Assembly (NCBI GenBank): GCA_034433775.1
Contig: DAOUAI010000032.1
Location: 1 to 64,000 of the forward strand
Direction of reading: 5' to 3'
DNA length: 64,000 nucleotides
From: CALJTV01 sp034433775
GTDB taxonomy: Bacteria; Chloroflexota; Dehalococcoidia; GIF9; UBA5629
The notes under the pieces are model-generated. The model worked only from the letters and a program-made list of their open reading frames with translations. It did not search any database and was not told the DNA's origin. Numbering within the stretch: position 1 is the first letter of the stretch; each line of letters starts with the position of its first letter. This document shows positions 43,046 to 50,845 of the stretch, in pieces. The translations under genes and the position numbers were made by a program.

Positions 43046-43318
43046 CTATTTCTCCACCCGCCTCAGCTCAAAGACTACTGGATTTGCCGGATCGGGGCAG
43101 GCAATAGTAGTCTTATGCTGACTTGGTTCCCACGGGAAACCACCACCCAACTGTAGAACCGAAACAAACGGAAATAAAACATAGAACGCCCAGCAGCACA
43201 TACCAGGTGGAGTCATGTCGCCGATCACGAATTCGTCCCCCACCTTATGACCAGCAGCACAATGTCCCTCTTGCGAGACAACCTTGGCAACCACTTCATA
43301 GGACTCTCCCTGAGACAT
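43046..43318 (-). CDS. TIGR04076 family protein
   Basis: A 90-residue protein starting at the ATG at 43318, preceded by AGGAGGTG; the open frame reaches 43432, but that extension is upstream of the ribosome-binding site. The family pattern is ESYEVVAKVVSQEGHCAAGH, then VGDEFVIGDMTPPGMCCWAF and a late FELRRVE. Conserved Cys residues (GHC, MCCW and CPDP) may bind a metal. Function is unknown; the family is common in anaerobes. It is followed 25 nt later by the amidase. Confidence 0.8.
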   Translation of the reverse strand: MSQGESYEVVAKVVSQEGHCAAGHKVGDEFVIGDMTPPGMCCWAFYVLFPFVSVLQLGGGFPWEPSQHKTTIACPDPANPVVFELRRVEK

Positions 43319-43536
43319 ATACCCACACCTCCTTACATTTTCAAGGCAATCATTGCAACACAAGCCACCACACAAAACCTCCACCATTAAACAGTGATCA
43401 AAAATTAGGTGGCAAGCAACACAGGGCAACAAGTGGAAACGAAGAGTCCCATCAAACCAACCGCCTCACCGTCTGTTTCGAAACTAATGATATCCTACTC
43501 CCTAGCGTGCTTGCCACCAAGAAAAAACTGACAGCT

Positions 43537-43929
43537 TTACTTAACTTCTACTGTAGCCCCAGCCTCTTCCAGCTTTTTCTTTATTGTAGCTGCCTCTTCC
43601 TTACCTATACCCTCCTTGACAGGCTTCGGGGCGCTTTCCACAAGCTCTTTAGCCTCCTTCAGCCCCAAAGTGGTAACCTCTCGCACTGCTTTGATCACAT
43701 TGATCTTATTCTCACCAACCTCCTTTAAAATGACCGTAAATTCGGTCTTCTCTTCCTCAGCTGGTGCAGCTGCCACTGATGCACCTGGAGCCGTTGGGGC
43801 TGCAGCTACTGCTACTGGTGATGCAGTGATGCCAAACTCCTCCTCTAGAGCTTTAACCAACTCGGCTAACTCCAAAACCGTCATCTTTTTTACCGCTGCT
43901 ATAATTTCCTCTTTTGTCATTGTTATCAC
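43537..43929 (-). CDS. rplL: 50S ribosomal protein L7/L12
   Basis: Multicopy stalk protein that recruits translation GTPases. The 130 residues have an N-terminal dimerisation helix (VLELAEVKALEEEFGI-like, here LELAELVKALEEEFGITAS), an Ala/Pro-rich hinge and the conserved C-terminal domain EKTEFTVILKEVGENKINVI through LGLKEAKELVE to a terminal GATVEVK. It lies 95 nt after rplJ, the usual order. No clear intrinsic terminator follows it. Confidence 0.97.
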   Translation of the reverse strand: MITMTKEEIIAAVKKMTVLELAELVKALEEEFGITASPVAVAAAPTAPGASVAAAPAEEEKTEFTVILKEVGENKINVIKAVREVTTLGLKEAKELVESAPKPVKEGIGKEEAATIKKKLEEAGATVEVK

Positions 43930-44024
43930 TCCTTTTCCTTAGAATAATCACTTCAGCCCAGATTGTTTTCCGGGACTGTTTTTTTCACTCGAGCTTCAGC
44001 CTTTAATCCTCACATCCGATAATC

Positions 44025-44555
44025 TTAATTTCCCCCAATCTGCTGGGCCCTGAGATTCAACACGCTGACAAACGACCGTAACGGGGCAGCCAACATGTTA
44101 TGTAAAATTTGCAACGGTGCTTGCAATTGACCGATCAACCTGGCAAGTAAAACTTCTCGCGATGGTAATGTAGCCAAACTTGATACCCCTTCAGCATTCA
44201 ATAGCTTGTCGCCTAACACTCCACCTTTGATCTGCAGCACCGATCCGGATGACTGAATATATTCCCGCAAGACACGCGCTGGCTTGACCACATCATCAAA
44301 ACAGAATGCTAAAGCCACAGGACCGTTCAACAATACACTCAATTGCTGTACACCAGCTTTCTCAGCGGCAAACCTAGCTAAGGTATTTTTCACCACACGA
44401 TATTCAATACCCTCGTCCGCGAGCAAGCGACGAAGCTGCATTACTTCCCTCGCCGTTATTCCTCGGTAATCTACAGCTATAGCTATAGAACAACGAGATA
44501 GCCTTTCAGCTAATTCCTCTATAACTTTTTTCTTTTTTTCTTTCTCTTTCGGCAT
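44025..44555 (-). CDS. rplJ: 50S ribosomal protein L10
   Basis: Stalk-base protein that anchors L7/L12 dimers. The 176 residues from the ATG at 44555 (MPKEKEKKKKVIEELAERL) include AVDYRGITAREVMQLRRLL, YRVVKNTLARFAAEKAG and GPVALAFCFDDVVKPARVL, with the C-terminal helix that binds L7/L12. A GTG two codons upstream is a less likely start because AGGGGG is 7 nt from the chosen ATG. The gene is preceded by an L10 leader with a terminator hairpin, so it is autoregulated by L10 in the expected way. Confidence 0.96.
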   Translation of the reverse strand: MPKEKEKKKKVIEELAERLSRCSIAIAVDYRGITAREVMQLRRLLADEGIEYRVVKNTLARFAAEKAGVQQLSVLLNGPVALAFCFDDVVKPARVLREYIQSSGSVLQIKGGVLGDKLLNAEGVSSLATLPSREVLLARLIGQLQAPLQILHNMLAAPLRSFVSVLNLRAQQIGGN

Positions 44556-44571
44556 ATACACACCCCCTATA

Positions 44572-44691
44572 ACCTAAAAAAGTCCTTGTGCCTAGGCATC
44601 AAGGACTTCTACGAAAACTTCCTTTCTGGTCAGCCTAGGCAGGCCTGCAATTTAAGCCCTAAGAGGCACCTGCGGTTATGGGCACAGACCA
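44572..44691 (-). promoter_or_regulatory. Ribosomal protein L10 leader
   Basis: The minus-strand leader between rplA and rplJ contains the L10-leader hallmarks GCAGGTGCC (44673-44665) and GGGCTTAAATT with GCAGGCCTGCCTAGG, matching the Firmicutes-type L10 leader RNA that binds L10-L12 and controls rplJL. It ends in the attenuator hairpin listed next. GCCTAGGC, a self-complementary octamer, occurs both in the leader (44640-44633) and in the terminator loop (44597-44590). Confidence 0.88.
44574..44607 (-). terminator. Attenuator terminator in the rplJ leader
   Basis: Minus strand: AGTCCTTG (44607-44600) pairs with CAAGGACT (44588-44581) around an 11-nt loop and is followed by five T. Located 26 nt before the rplJ start, it should set the level of rplJ-rplL relative to rplKA. 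Confidence 0.85.
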
Positions 44692-44735
44692 AAATTTATG
44701 CTATTTTCAGTTAACCAAAATCCAGCCTCTTAAGC

Positions 44736-45437
44736 TTAGGACAAAAGCGTCTTCAAGTCAAGTCTGATCCCTGGTCCCATGGTGGTCGATAGGAAAGCAC
44801 TGCGGATGTACTGTCCCTTTGCTCCGCTGGGCCGAGCTCTCACTACAGACTCCACCACTGCATTTAGATTGTCCAGGAGTTGGTTATCAGCAAAGCTGAT
44901 TTTGCCAATCGGTACATGGATAATCCCCGTCCTATCCAAGCGGAACTCTACCCTGCCTTTGCGAGCATCAGCTATAGCCCGCGGTAAGTCCTCTGCAGAT
45001 ACCACGGTCCCTGACTTGGGATTAGGCATCAGCCCCTTGCGCCCTAATATCCTGCCTAACTTACCCACTTTACCCATCATGTCCGGTGTTGCAATGCCAA
45101 CATCGAAGTCAAGCCAGCCGTCCTCTATCTTCTTAATAAGCTCATCACCACCCACATAATCAGCACCAGCCCCCTCAGCACTTCGAGCAGCCTCGCCTTG
45201 GGCAAAGACTAAAACCTTGATTCTCTTGCCCAGCCCATGTGGCAAAATAGCTATGCCACGTACTTGCTGCTCAGCGCTTCTCGGGTCAAGCCCCATCCTT
45301 AAATGTAGCTCAACAGTCTCATCAAACTTGGCAAATGCAGCCTTCTTGGCTAATGCAATGGCCTCGTTTGGTGGATAAGCAATCGCTCGATCCAAGACTT
45401 TGACAGCGCTCTGATATTTTTTACCTCTAGTCGTCAT
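44736..45437 (-). CDS. rplA: 50S ribosomal protein L1
   Basis: L1 stalk protein and, in many bacteria, repressor of its own operon. The 233 residues carry GKKYQSAVKVLDRAIAYPPN, the RNA-binding motifs ELHLRMGLDPRSAEQQVRG and LPHGLGK, the signature DVGIATPDMMGKVGKLGRIL and GRKGLMPNPKSGTV. Length is normal. It begins 3 nt after the rplK stop. Confidence 0.97.
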   Translation of the reverse strand: MTTRGKKYQSAVKVLDRAIAYPPNEAIALAKKAAFAKFDETVELHLRMGLDPRSAEQQVRGIAILPHGLGKRIKVLVFAQGEAARSAEGAGADYVGGDELIKKIEDGWLDFDVGIATPDMMGKVGKLGRILGRKGLMPNPKSGTVVSAEDLPRAIADARKGRVEFRLDRTGIIHVPIGKISFADNQLLDNLNAVVESVVRARPSGAKGQYIRSAFLSTTMGPGIRLDLKTLLS

Positions 45438-45440
45438 ATT

Positions 45441-45863
45441 TTATTCCACCTTGATACCCATACTACGTGCTGTACCTTCAACAATTTTTGCTGCGGCCTC
45501 AACGTCCCGTGCATTCAAATCTTTCATCTTGAGTTTAGCAATTTCATAAAGCTTAGACCGCGATAAAGTGCCTGCACTCTGCCTACCCGGAGTACCACTT
45601 CCCTTTTCGATGCCTAAAGACTTCTTCAGCAAATCGGAAGCTGGAGGTGTTTTAGTGACAAAACTGAACGACCTGTCTTCATATATGGTTATTTCCACCG
45701 GTACGATAGAGCCAGCCTGCGATTTAGTCCTCTCATTGTAGTCCTTACAAAAAGCCATGATATTGACACCGTGCTGACCAAGAGCTGGTCCTACCGGTGG
45801 AGCAGGTGTTGCTTTACCAGCCTCGATCTGCAATTTTATAACTGCTTTAATCTTTTTAGCCAT
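45441..45863 (-). CDS. rplK: 50S ribosomal protein L11
   Basis: Component of the GTPase-associated centre. The 140 residues begin IKLQIEAGKATPAPPVGPALGQ, quoted in part as GKATPAPPVGPALGQHG, then GVNIMAFCKDYNERT and the C-terminal rRNA-binding domain ending DVEAAAKIVEGTARSMGI. Positions critical for thiostrepton contact (the Pro-rich loop) are present. It lies 2 nt after nusG. Confidence 0.97.
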   Translation of the reverse strand: MAKKIKAVIKLQIEAGKATPAPPVGPALGQHGVNIMAFCKDYNERTKSQAGSIVPVEITIYEDRSFSFVTKTPPASDLLKKSLGIEKGSGTPGRQSAGTLSRSKLYEIAKLKMKDLNARDVEAAAKIVEGTARSMGIKVE

Positions 45864-45865
45864 CC

Positions 45866-46399
45866 TTATAACCTCTGAACCTGTAAGAAATCAAGCTCCA
45901 CAGACGTCTCACGACCGAACAACGTTAGCAATACTCTAACTTTGCCCCTTGTCTCATTTATCTCATCAACAACCCCCACAAAATCAGTGAATGGCCCGTC
46001 GACCACACGCACACTATCGCCCTTCCGAAATCCTATCTTTACTCTAGGAACGCCCTCTTTCATCTGCTTCAATATAGACTCCACCTCCGATTCAGACAGT
46101 GGCGTCGGTTTGCTACCACTGCCTACAAAACCGGTTATTCCTGGTGTATTCCGCACCACATTCCAGCTCTTATCATCCATTTTCATCTGCACAAGCACGT
46201 ATCCCGGGAATACTTTTTTCGTCACTGTCCTGCGCTGCCCACCTTTGACCTCTATCTCTTCTTCGGTTGGAATCACAACCTGGAAAATCTTGTCCGCGGC
46301 GTCCATGAACTTCACTCGCTGCTCCAGAGCTTTCTTTACACGCTCTTCATACCCAGAATAAGTATGCACGATATACCACTTTCTATCATTGTCAGTCAT
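45866..46399 (-). CDS. nusG: Transcription termination/antitermination factor NusG
   Basis: RNA polymerase processivity factor of 177 residues. The NGN domain starts KWYIVHTYSGYEERVKKAL and contains VFPGYVLVQMKMDDKSWNVV and TPGITGFVG; the C-terminal KOW domain shows FRKGDSVRVVDGPFTDFVG. It follows secE by 6 nt, the usual arrangement. Confidence 0.97.
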   Translation of the reverse strand: MTDNDRKWYIVHTYSGYEERVKKALEQRVKFMDAADKIFQVVIPTEEEIEVKGGQRRTVTKKVFPGYVLVQMKMDDKSWNVVRNTPGITGFVGSGSKPTPLSESEVESILKQMKEGVPRVKIGFRKGDSVRVVDGPFTDFVGVVDEINETRGKVRVLLTLFGRETSVELDFLQVQRL

Positions 46400-46405
46400 G
46401 GAAAA

Positions 46406-46633
46406 TTAGCTCCCGCCCAAGAAGATTTTAGACACGAGTTCTGCAAAACCGTAGTCCAGAACTCCTAAAATGAGCCCGACTGCAACACATAAAGCAATAA
46501 CCATAAGCGTCAACCGCAAGGTCTCCTGTCTTGATGGCCAAACAACTTTCCTTAACTCACCAACGATGTCGCTGATAAAAGCGAACCTTGAACGTTTTTT
46601 GGGCTTGGCAGTCTGAAGCTGAGCTTTCTTCAC
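46406..46633 (-). CDS. secE: Preprotein translocase subunit SecE
   Basis: Single-span SecE of 75 residues: a basic N-terminus, the amphipathic helix FISDIVGELRKVVWPSRQET with the diagnostic EhxxVxWPxR pattern, and one transmembrane helix (MVIALCVAVGLILGVLDYGF). The start could be GTG at 46633 or TTG one codon earlier; neither has a clear Shine-Dalgarno. It lies 6 nt after rpmG. Confidence 0.93.
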   Translation of the reverse strand: MKKAQLQTAKPKKRSRFAFISDIVGELRKVVWPSRQETLRLTLMVIALCVAVGLILGVLDYGFAELVSKIFLGGS

Positions 46634-46639
46634 CAAAGA

Positions 46640-46807
46640 TTATCTGGTCTCCCGGTGGAGTGTGTGAGCATGACAACGTGGACAATACTTACGTAACTCC
46701 AACCGCTGCGGGTCATTCTTCTTATTCTTCGTGGTAGTATAGGTCCTCTCCTGGCATTGAGTACACGCCAAGTGGATAATACCACGAGATTCACCTTTCT
46801 TAGCCAT
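46640..46807 (-). CDS. rpmG: 50S ribosomal protein L33
   Basis: A 55-residue protein read directly from the sequence: it starts MAKKGESRGIIHLACTQC and ends KYCPRCHAHTLHRETR. Both zinc-binding cysteine pairs are present (CTQC and CPRC), so this is the C+ form of L33, not the zinc-independent form. It sits between tuf and secE, its normal place. The gene is easy to miss because of its size. Confidence 0.95.
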   Translation of the reverse strand: MAKKGESRGIIHLACTQCQERTYTTTKNKKNDPQRLELRKYCPRCHAHTLHRETR

Positions 46808-46809
46808 GA

Positions 46810-48007
46810 CTATTCTAATATCTTGCTGATAGCACCAGCACCAACTGTTCTGCCACCCTCTCTAATAGCAAAACGCAGCCCGGATTCCAAGGCAACCGGG
46901 TATATCAACTTAACAGTCATCTTTATATTATCTCCAGGCATTACCATCTCAACACCCTTGGGCAACTCGATAGTGCCAGTGACATCCAATGTTCGTATAT
47001 AAAACTGAGGCTTGTAACCATTAAAGAAGGGGGTGTGACGCCCACCTTCCTCTTTTGTCAACACGTACACCTCAGCTTCAAAATGCGTGTGGGGCGTGAT
47101 AGAGCCAGGAGCAGCCAGGACCTGCCCCCTCTCGATTTCATCACGCTCTATGCCTCTGAGCAGACAGCCAACCGCATCGCCAGGCTCTGCAAACTCAAGC
47201 GTTTTATGGAACATCTCCAAGCCCGTTATCACGGTCTTGCGTGTTTCTTTGATGCCAACAATCTCAACTTCATCACCTACCTTCGCCACACCACGCTCCA
47301 CCCTGCCTGGCTACTGTGCCACGCCCCTTGATTCCAAAAACGTCTTCGACCGGCATCAAGAACGGCTTATCCTTCGGTCTAACAGGCAATGGAACCCACT
47401 CGTCGACAGCATCCGTCAGCTGAAGAATCTTGCCGCACCACTGACACTCCCTCTTACCACAGCCGCACTCCAAAGCTTTTAACGCGCTTACTCTAACCAC
47501 AGGCGTCTTGTCACCCGGGAAACCGTATTTTGCAAGTAACTCCCTAACTTCAAGTTCAACAAGCTCGAGCAGCTCTTCGTCCTCCATAGCATCTACCTTG
47601 TTCAATGCTACCAGCATACTGGGCACCTCGACCTGGCGAGCCAGAAGAATATGCTCTCTGGTCTGGGGCATAGGACCATCGGGAGCACTCACCACCAGTA
47701 TCGCACCATCCATCTGGGCTGCACCTGTAATCATGTTCTTTATATAGTCGGCATGCCCGGGGCAGTCCACATGAGCATAATGGCGTTTCTCAGTCTCATA
47801 CTCAATATGAGCGATAGCAATCGTCAAACCGCGTGCTTTCTCCTCAGGAGCATTATCTATAGAATCAAATGAGCGAAACTGAGTTGGTCCATTCTTCGAC
47901 AACACCAGCGTAATCGCTGAGGTCAAAGTGGTCTTGCCATGGTCCACATGACCAATTGTCCCTACATTAACATGCGGTTTGGTTCGCTCAAAAACCTTCT
48001 TTGCCAT
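46810..48007 (-). pseudogene. tuf: Elongation factor Tu gene, frame broken by an apparent 2-nt deletion
   Basis: EF-Tu delivers aminoacyl-tRNA to the ribosome. The first part (48007 to about 47309) has GTIGHVDHGKTTLTSAIT, VDCPGHADYIKNMI and ALNKVDAMEDEELL and is normal up to GIKGRGTVA. The second part (about 47308 to 46810) resumes in another frame with the expected RVERGVAKVGDEVEIVG and ends GAGAISKILE. Between them the expected ACA GGC codons read A GGC, so two bases are missing near 47307-47308. Restoring them gives exactly 399 residues. Everything else is intact, so either the assembly has an error or this copy is dead and another tuf exists. It lies between tRNA-Thr (GGT) and rpmG. Confidence 0.9.
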
Positions 48008-48031
48008 TTTTAAAACCCTCCTTTTCTACCG

Positions 48032-48104
48032 AGCCCACAACCAGATTCGAACTGGTGACCCCGTTCTTACCAAGAACGTGCTCTACCTGCTGAGCTATGT
48101 GGGC
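48032..48104 (-). tRNA. tRNA-Thr (GGT)
   Basis: Acceptor GCCCACA/TGTGGGC, anticodon stem CGTTC/GAACG with loop TTGGTAA (anticodon GGT), T-arm ACCAG-TTCGAAT-CTGGT, discriminator T, no encoded CCA. It is 24 nt upstream of tuf on the same strand. Confidence 0.95.
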
Positions 48105-48189
48105 AACTAATTACGTTATCCCTTTTCAGGGTTACCAAAATTTTTATCAGATTATACACTATTTTAATAAACTCTCCAAGATTTGCAAG

Positions 48190-48275
48190 TGGTGGAGGGG
48201 GTAGGATTCGAACCTACGCAGCCTTCAGGCGGCAGATTTACAGTCTGCTCCGATTGTCCACTCCGGCACCCCTCC
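48190..48275 (-). tRNA. tRNA-Tyr (GTA)
   Basis: Class II tRNA with a long variable arm (CGCCTGAAGGCTGCG region). Acceptor GGAGGGG/CCCCTCC, anticodon stem GCAGA/TCTGC with loop CTGTAAA (anticodon GTA), T-arm GTAGG-TTCGAAT-CCTAC. CCA is encoded. Confidence 0.95.
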
Positions 48276-48290
48276 CAGACAATACACGAT

Positions 48291-48363
48291 AGCCCGAGAG
48301 GGGAGTCGAACCCGCTAACCTACCGATTACAAGTCGGTTGCGCTACCATTGCGCCACTCGGGC
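48291..48363 (-). tRNA. tRNA-Thr (TGT)
   Basis: Acceptor GCCCGAG/CTCGGGC, anticodon stem ACCGA/TCGGT with loop CTTGTAA (anticodon TGT). The T-stem is imperfect: GCGGG against CCCCT has a C-C mismatch and a G-U pair. The discriminator is T and CCA is not encoded. First gene of the tRNA-tuf transcript. Confidence 0.9.
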
Positions 48364-48417
48364 AAACAAGCTTAGCACTCTGGCTTCGCCTTGAACTATG
48401 CTCAATTTCAGGCTCTT

Positions 48418-48447
48418 AGTATAAATAAAGAGAAGAGTAAAAGTCAA
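48418..48447 (-). promoter_or_regulatory. Promoter of the tRNA-Thr/Tyr/Thr-tuf-ribosomal protein operon
   Basis: Minus strand: TTGACT (48447-48442), 18-bp spacer and TATACT (48423-48418), 54 nt upstream of the first tRNA. The order tRNAs then tuf then rpmG-secE-nusG-rplKAJL is widely conserved. Confidence 0.6.
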
Positions 48448-48535
48448 ACTAAGCGAGGCATTTTACTCTCAGGTGATAAGGTCTTGTCTGTTATCTAAGG
48501 TGTGTCTTCTTCACCTTGAATGATAACAACCTCAG

Positions 48536-49162
48536 CTATTCGACCCCAGCACCTGAAACAAGCCTTTGACCGGCAATAAAAGCCTCGTCCAATGCTGCTG
48601 GATATCGCAGAATGGCCCCCTTCTCATCAATCCCGGAAAAGGTTACCTCACCAGCATAGTCCACATCTAGAGTCGCGAACAAGCTCTTCACCGTCGCTAT
48701 CGCTGGCCGGAACAGGTTGTGTACCTTCCTCCCACCCACCGAAACGAACAGTCCACTACGTTCCTTACCCGAGGGAATAGACACCGGCAGCTTGAGGACA
48801 TACTTTACAACCCAGAGCGCCTGGCAGCGGTCAATCATAGCCTTAGTCTGAGCTGTCAGCCCCATGAAGAAAATCGGTGACGCTAATACGATACGATCTG
48901 CTTCCCTTAAATCAACGTGCAACCACTGCATATCATCATTTACAACACATTTGCCTGTGTTCAAACAACCATCACAATGCCGGCAAGGAGCAATGTCCAG
49001 CTCACTAAGCACAACAGTCTTGACCTTAGCTCCCTGTTCAGCAGCACCAGCCATTACACGCTGAAGGAGAACATCCGTATTGCCATTACGCCGGGGGCTA
49101 CCAGCTATACCCAGAACCTTTATATTTCGGACTACCTCTTTCTTTTCCTTGTTATTAAACAT
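48536..49162 (-). CDS. Flavodoxin-family / NADPH-dependent FMN reductase protein
   Basis: A 208-residue flavodoxin-fold protein of the iron-sulfur flavoprotein type. The FMN phosphate loop is GIAGSPRRNGNTDVLLQ, followed by IAPCRHCDGCLNTGKC, whose Cys spacing is that of family members binding a [4Fe-4S] cluster, and ADRIVLASPIFFMGL. The ATG at 49162 is preferred (AGGTGA 9 nt upstream); the frame is open to 49219. It is divergent from the acyl-CoA synthetase gene. A redox role in an anaerobe is likely; the partner is unknown. Confidence 0.85.
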   Translation of the reverse strand: MFNNKEKKEVVRNIKVLGIAGSPRRNGNTDVLLQRVMAGAAEQGAKVKTVVLSELDIAPCRHCDGCLNTGKCVVNDDMQWLHVDLREADRIVLASPIFFMGLTAQTKAMIDRCQALWVVKYVLKLPVSIPSGKERSGLFVSVGGRKVHNLFRPAIATVKSLFATLDVDYAGEVTFSGIDEKGAILRYPAALDEAFIAGQRLVSGAGVE

Positions 49163-49354
49163 TCTGTGTTCACCTGAATACAGTAACAAACAAAACTTTC
49201 TGCTCCTCATTCGGGACACTCATGCTGGGACAGACTGCCACAAAATGCATTAAGGTGACACAACTCATTATACTTTAGCAACACAACGATTATCTAATCA
49301 TCGCCCGCAAAACACGAAAACAGAAATGGCAAAGCCGGTCCGGCACAATATATT

Positions 49355-49384
49355 TTGCAGGCAACAGCACAAATAGGCTAAAAT
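49355..49384 (+). promoter_or_regulatory. Promoter of the acyl-CoA synthetase beta-subunit gene
   Basis: TTGCAG (49355-49360), 18-bp spacer and TAAAAT (49379-49384); the GAGGGAG ribosome-binding site and ATG follow 47 nt downstream. Confidence 0.5.
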
Positions 49385-49431
49385 TAAAAGCACTTTTTAT
49401 TTTATCAAACCGAAACCCAGCGAGGGAGAAA

Positions 49432-50133
49432 ATGATAAAGGACAAAATACTACAACAAGCCAGGAAAGAAAAAAGAACACTGCTCACCGAGATCGAATCC
49501 AAAGACCTTCTAGAAGAGGCTGGGATACCTGTTGCCAAGGCTAAGTTAGCACGGACAAGGTCCCAAGCAATTTCCTTAAGCAAAGAGATGGGGTTCCCTG
49601 TGGCACTGAAAATCGTTTCACCTGATGTAATCCATAAAAGCGATTCCGGTGGTGTCAAACTTGGACTTCGCAATGCAACCCAAGTTAGCAAAGCTTACAG
49701 TGACATACTTTCCTCAGTGAAACAGCGCCATCCTGATGCAAGAATTTATGGTGTCTCAGTCCAGAAGATGGCTCGCCCGGGGATAGAAGTTATAATCGGC
49801 ATGACAAAAGATGCACAATTTGGCCCAGTGCTGATGTTCGGACTCGGTGGAATCCTAGTCGAGGTTCTAAAGGATGTTGCTTTCAGAATAGTACCACTCA
49901 CAAAAAGAGATGCCAGAGAAATGATAAAAGAGATAAAAGGCTACCCGCTGCTCCAGGGTTACAGAGGACAAGAGCCTGCGGATATTGCTTTCCTTGAAGA
50001 ATTGCTGATAAAAGTCTCCAACTTTATCGAGAAAAACCCTGAGATAAAAGAGTTGGACCTCAATCCCGTTTTCGCTTATAGAAGCGGAGCAGTAGCGGTG
50101 GATGCCCGGGTGATTCTGGAACCTTTTTCATAA
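49432..50133 (+). CDS. Acyl-CoA synthetase (ADP-forming) beta subunit
   Basis: ATP-grasp subunit of 233 residues. The family stretch is GFPVALKIVSPDVIHKSDSG with the phosphorylatable His region, then GVKLGLRNATQV, VSVQKMARPGIEVIIGMTKD and ELDLNPVFAY at the C-terminus. In archaea and some anaerobes the two-subunit enzyme makes ATP and acetate from acetyl-CoA. The alpha (CoA-binding) subunit is not next to it, so the holoenzyme must be encoded elsewhere in part. Monocistronic, with its own promoter. Confidence 0.9.
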   Translation: MIKDKILQQARKEKRTLLTEIESKDLLEEAGIPVAKAKLARTRSQAISLSKEMGFPVALKIVSPDVIHKSDSGGVKLGLRNATQVSKAYSDILSSVKQRHPDARIYGVSVQKMARPGIEVIIGMTKDAQFGPVLMFGLGGILVEVLKDVAFRIVPLTKRDAREMIKEIKGYPLLQGYRGQEPADIAFLEELLIKVSNFIEKNPEIKELDLNPVFAYRSGAVAVDARVILEPFS

Positions 50134-50208
50134 TCACCTTCAAGCTTGGATACACAAAAACTCGCGCTTGAACACCACCCGTAAGATACCCTGCCTTGCC
50201 TAAAATAG

Positions 50209-50242
50209 CTTAATTGCAGCTAAAGACAAAACTGCAATTAAG
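50209..50242. repeat. Perfect 11-bp inverted repeat
   Basis: CTTAATTGCAG and CTGCAATTAAG separated by 12 nt, lying 75 nt after the acyl-CoA synthetase gene. There is no T-run, so it is not a classic terminator; it may be a weak bidirectional terminator between convergent units or an operator. Confidence 0.45.
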
Positions 50243-50301
50243 CACACTCTATCAGCAAGGTAAATAAAGAGGTTAGCAGGGAAATTAGTCTTTAAATAAA
50301 A

Positions 50302-50375
50302 CGACCCCGATGGGATTCGAACCCACGATCTCCACCGTGACAGGGTGGCATGTTAGTCCGCTACACTACGGGGCC
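50302..50375 (-). tRNA. tRNA-Asp (GTC)
   Basis: Acceptor GGCCCCG/CGGGGTC with one G-U pair, anticodon stem CCACC/GGTGG with loop CTGTCAC (anticodon GTC), T-arm GTGGG-TTCGAAT-CCCAT and discriminator G as expected for Asp. CCA not encoded. Confidence 0.95.
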
Positions 50376-50430
50376 ACGCTCTATGAGAAAGCTCTACTAT
50401 AAGGGCAACAGCCCTTAAAATCTAGAAGTA

Positions 50431-50460
50431 AGTCTACCAACACTACATCAGAAGTGTCAA
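50431..50460 (-). promoter_or_regulatory. tRNA-Asp promoter
   Basis: Minus strand: TTGACA (50460-50455), 18-bp spacer, TAGACT (50436-50431). A hairpin AAGGGC/GCCCTT (50416-50401) lies in the leader before the tRNA. Confidence 0.45.
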
Positions 50461-50528
50461 GGATTGTACTCGTCCAGTACACCAGTGACACATATTCTCA
50501 ATTGTTTAATGGAAAGCTGCAGCTAGAT

Positions 50529-50700
50529 TCCCCTTACCTGTCCTCTCCCGCAAGGGGGAAAGGGATAAAAAGGTAGCTCTCCCACAGAGGTGAGAGGACT
50601 TTTCTCCATTGATAGGAGAATTCTTCCTTCTCTCCTCCCTTGACGAGAAAGCTCTTCCTTCCTCCTCTCTTTTGGCGGGAGAGGACTAAGGTGAGGGTGA
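50529..50700. repeat. MITE-like element with imperfect terminal inverted repeats
   Basis: The left end reads CCCCTTACCTGTCCTCTCCC and the right end, in reverse complement, CCCTCACCTTAGTCCTCTCC, so about 24 bp match at the two ends with few differences. The 120-nt interior consists of degenerate AGG/GAGA-rich blocks and has no reading frame. Short elements with CCCTCACCTTAGTCCTCTCCC-like ends are dispersed in many environmental genomes. It fills most of the 470-nt gap between tRNA-Asp and tRNA-Ala; no gene is seen in that gap. Confidence 0.6.
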
Positions 50701-50804
50701 AATAAAGCAGCCGGTGTCCTTCCCGTTTCTGCTACGTCCTGTGTCGTCCATCTATCTGAACGAGATCAGGAATCCCCAGCTCTTCAGAATTAGCTCGTGC
50801 CAGC

Positions 50805-50834
50805 TTGACAGTTATTCGAAACGTCTGTTACCAT
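50805..50834 (+). promoter_or_regulatory. tRNA-Ala promoter
   Basis: TTGACA (50805-50810), 18-bp spacer, TACCAT (50829-50834), 11 nt before the tRNA. A second TTGACA at 50838 is too close to the tRNA to serve as its -35. Confidence 0.5.
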
Positions 50835-50845
50835 GAATTGACAAA

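Noticed and set aside
43319..43432. N-terminal extension of the TIGR04076 gene
   Set aside because: The upstream codons lie before the AGGAGGTG that serves the ATG at 43318 and do not match the family start.
47273..47320. Programmed frameshifting in tuf
   Set aside because: No slippery heptamer or downstream structure is evident, and EF-Tu is not known to use frameshifting. A missing 2 nt explains the join exactly.
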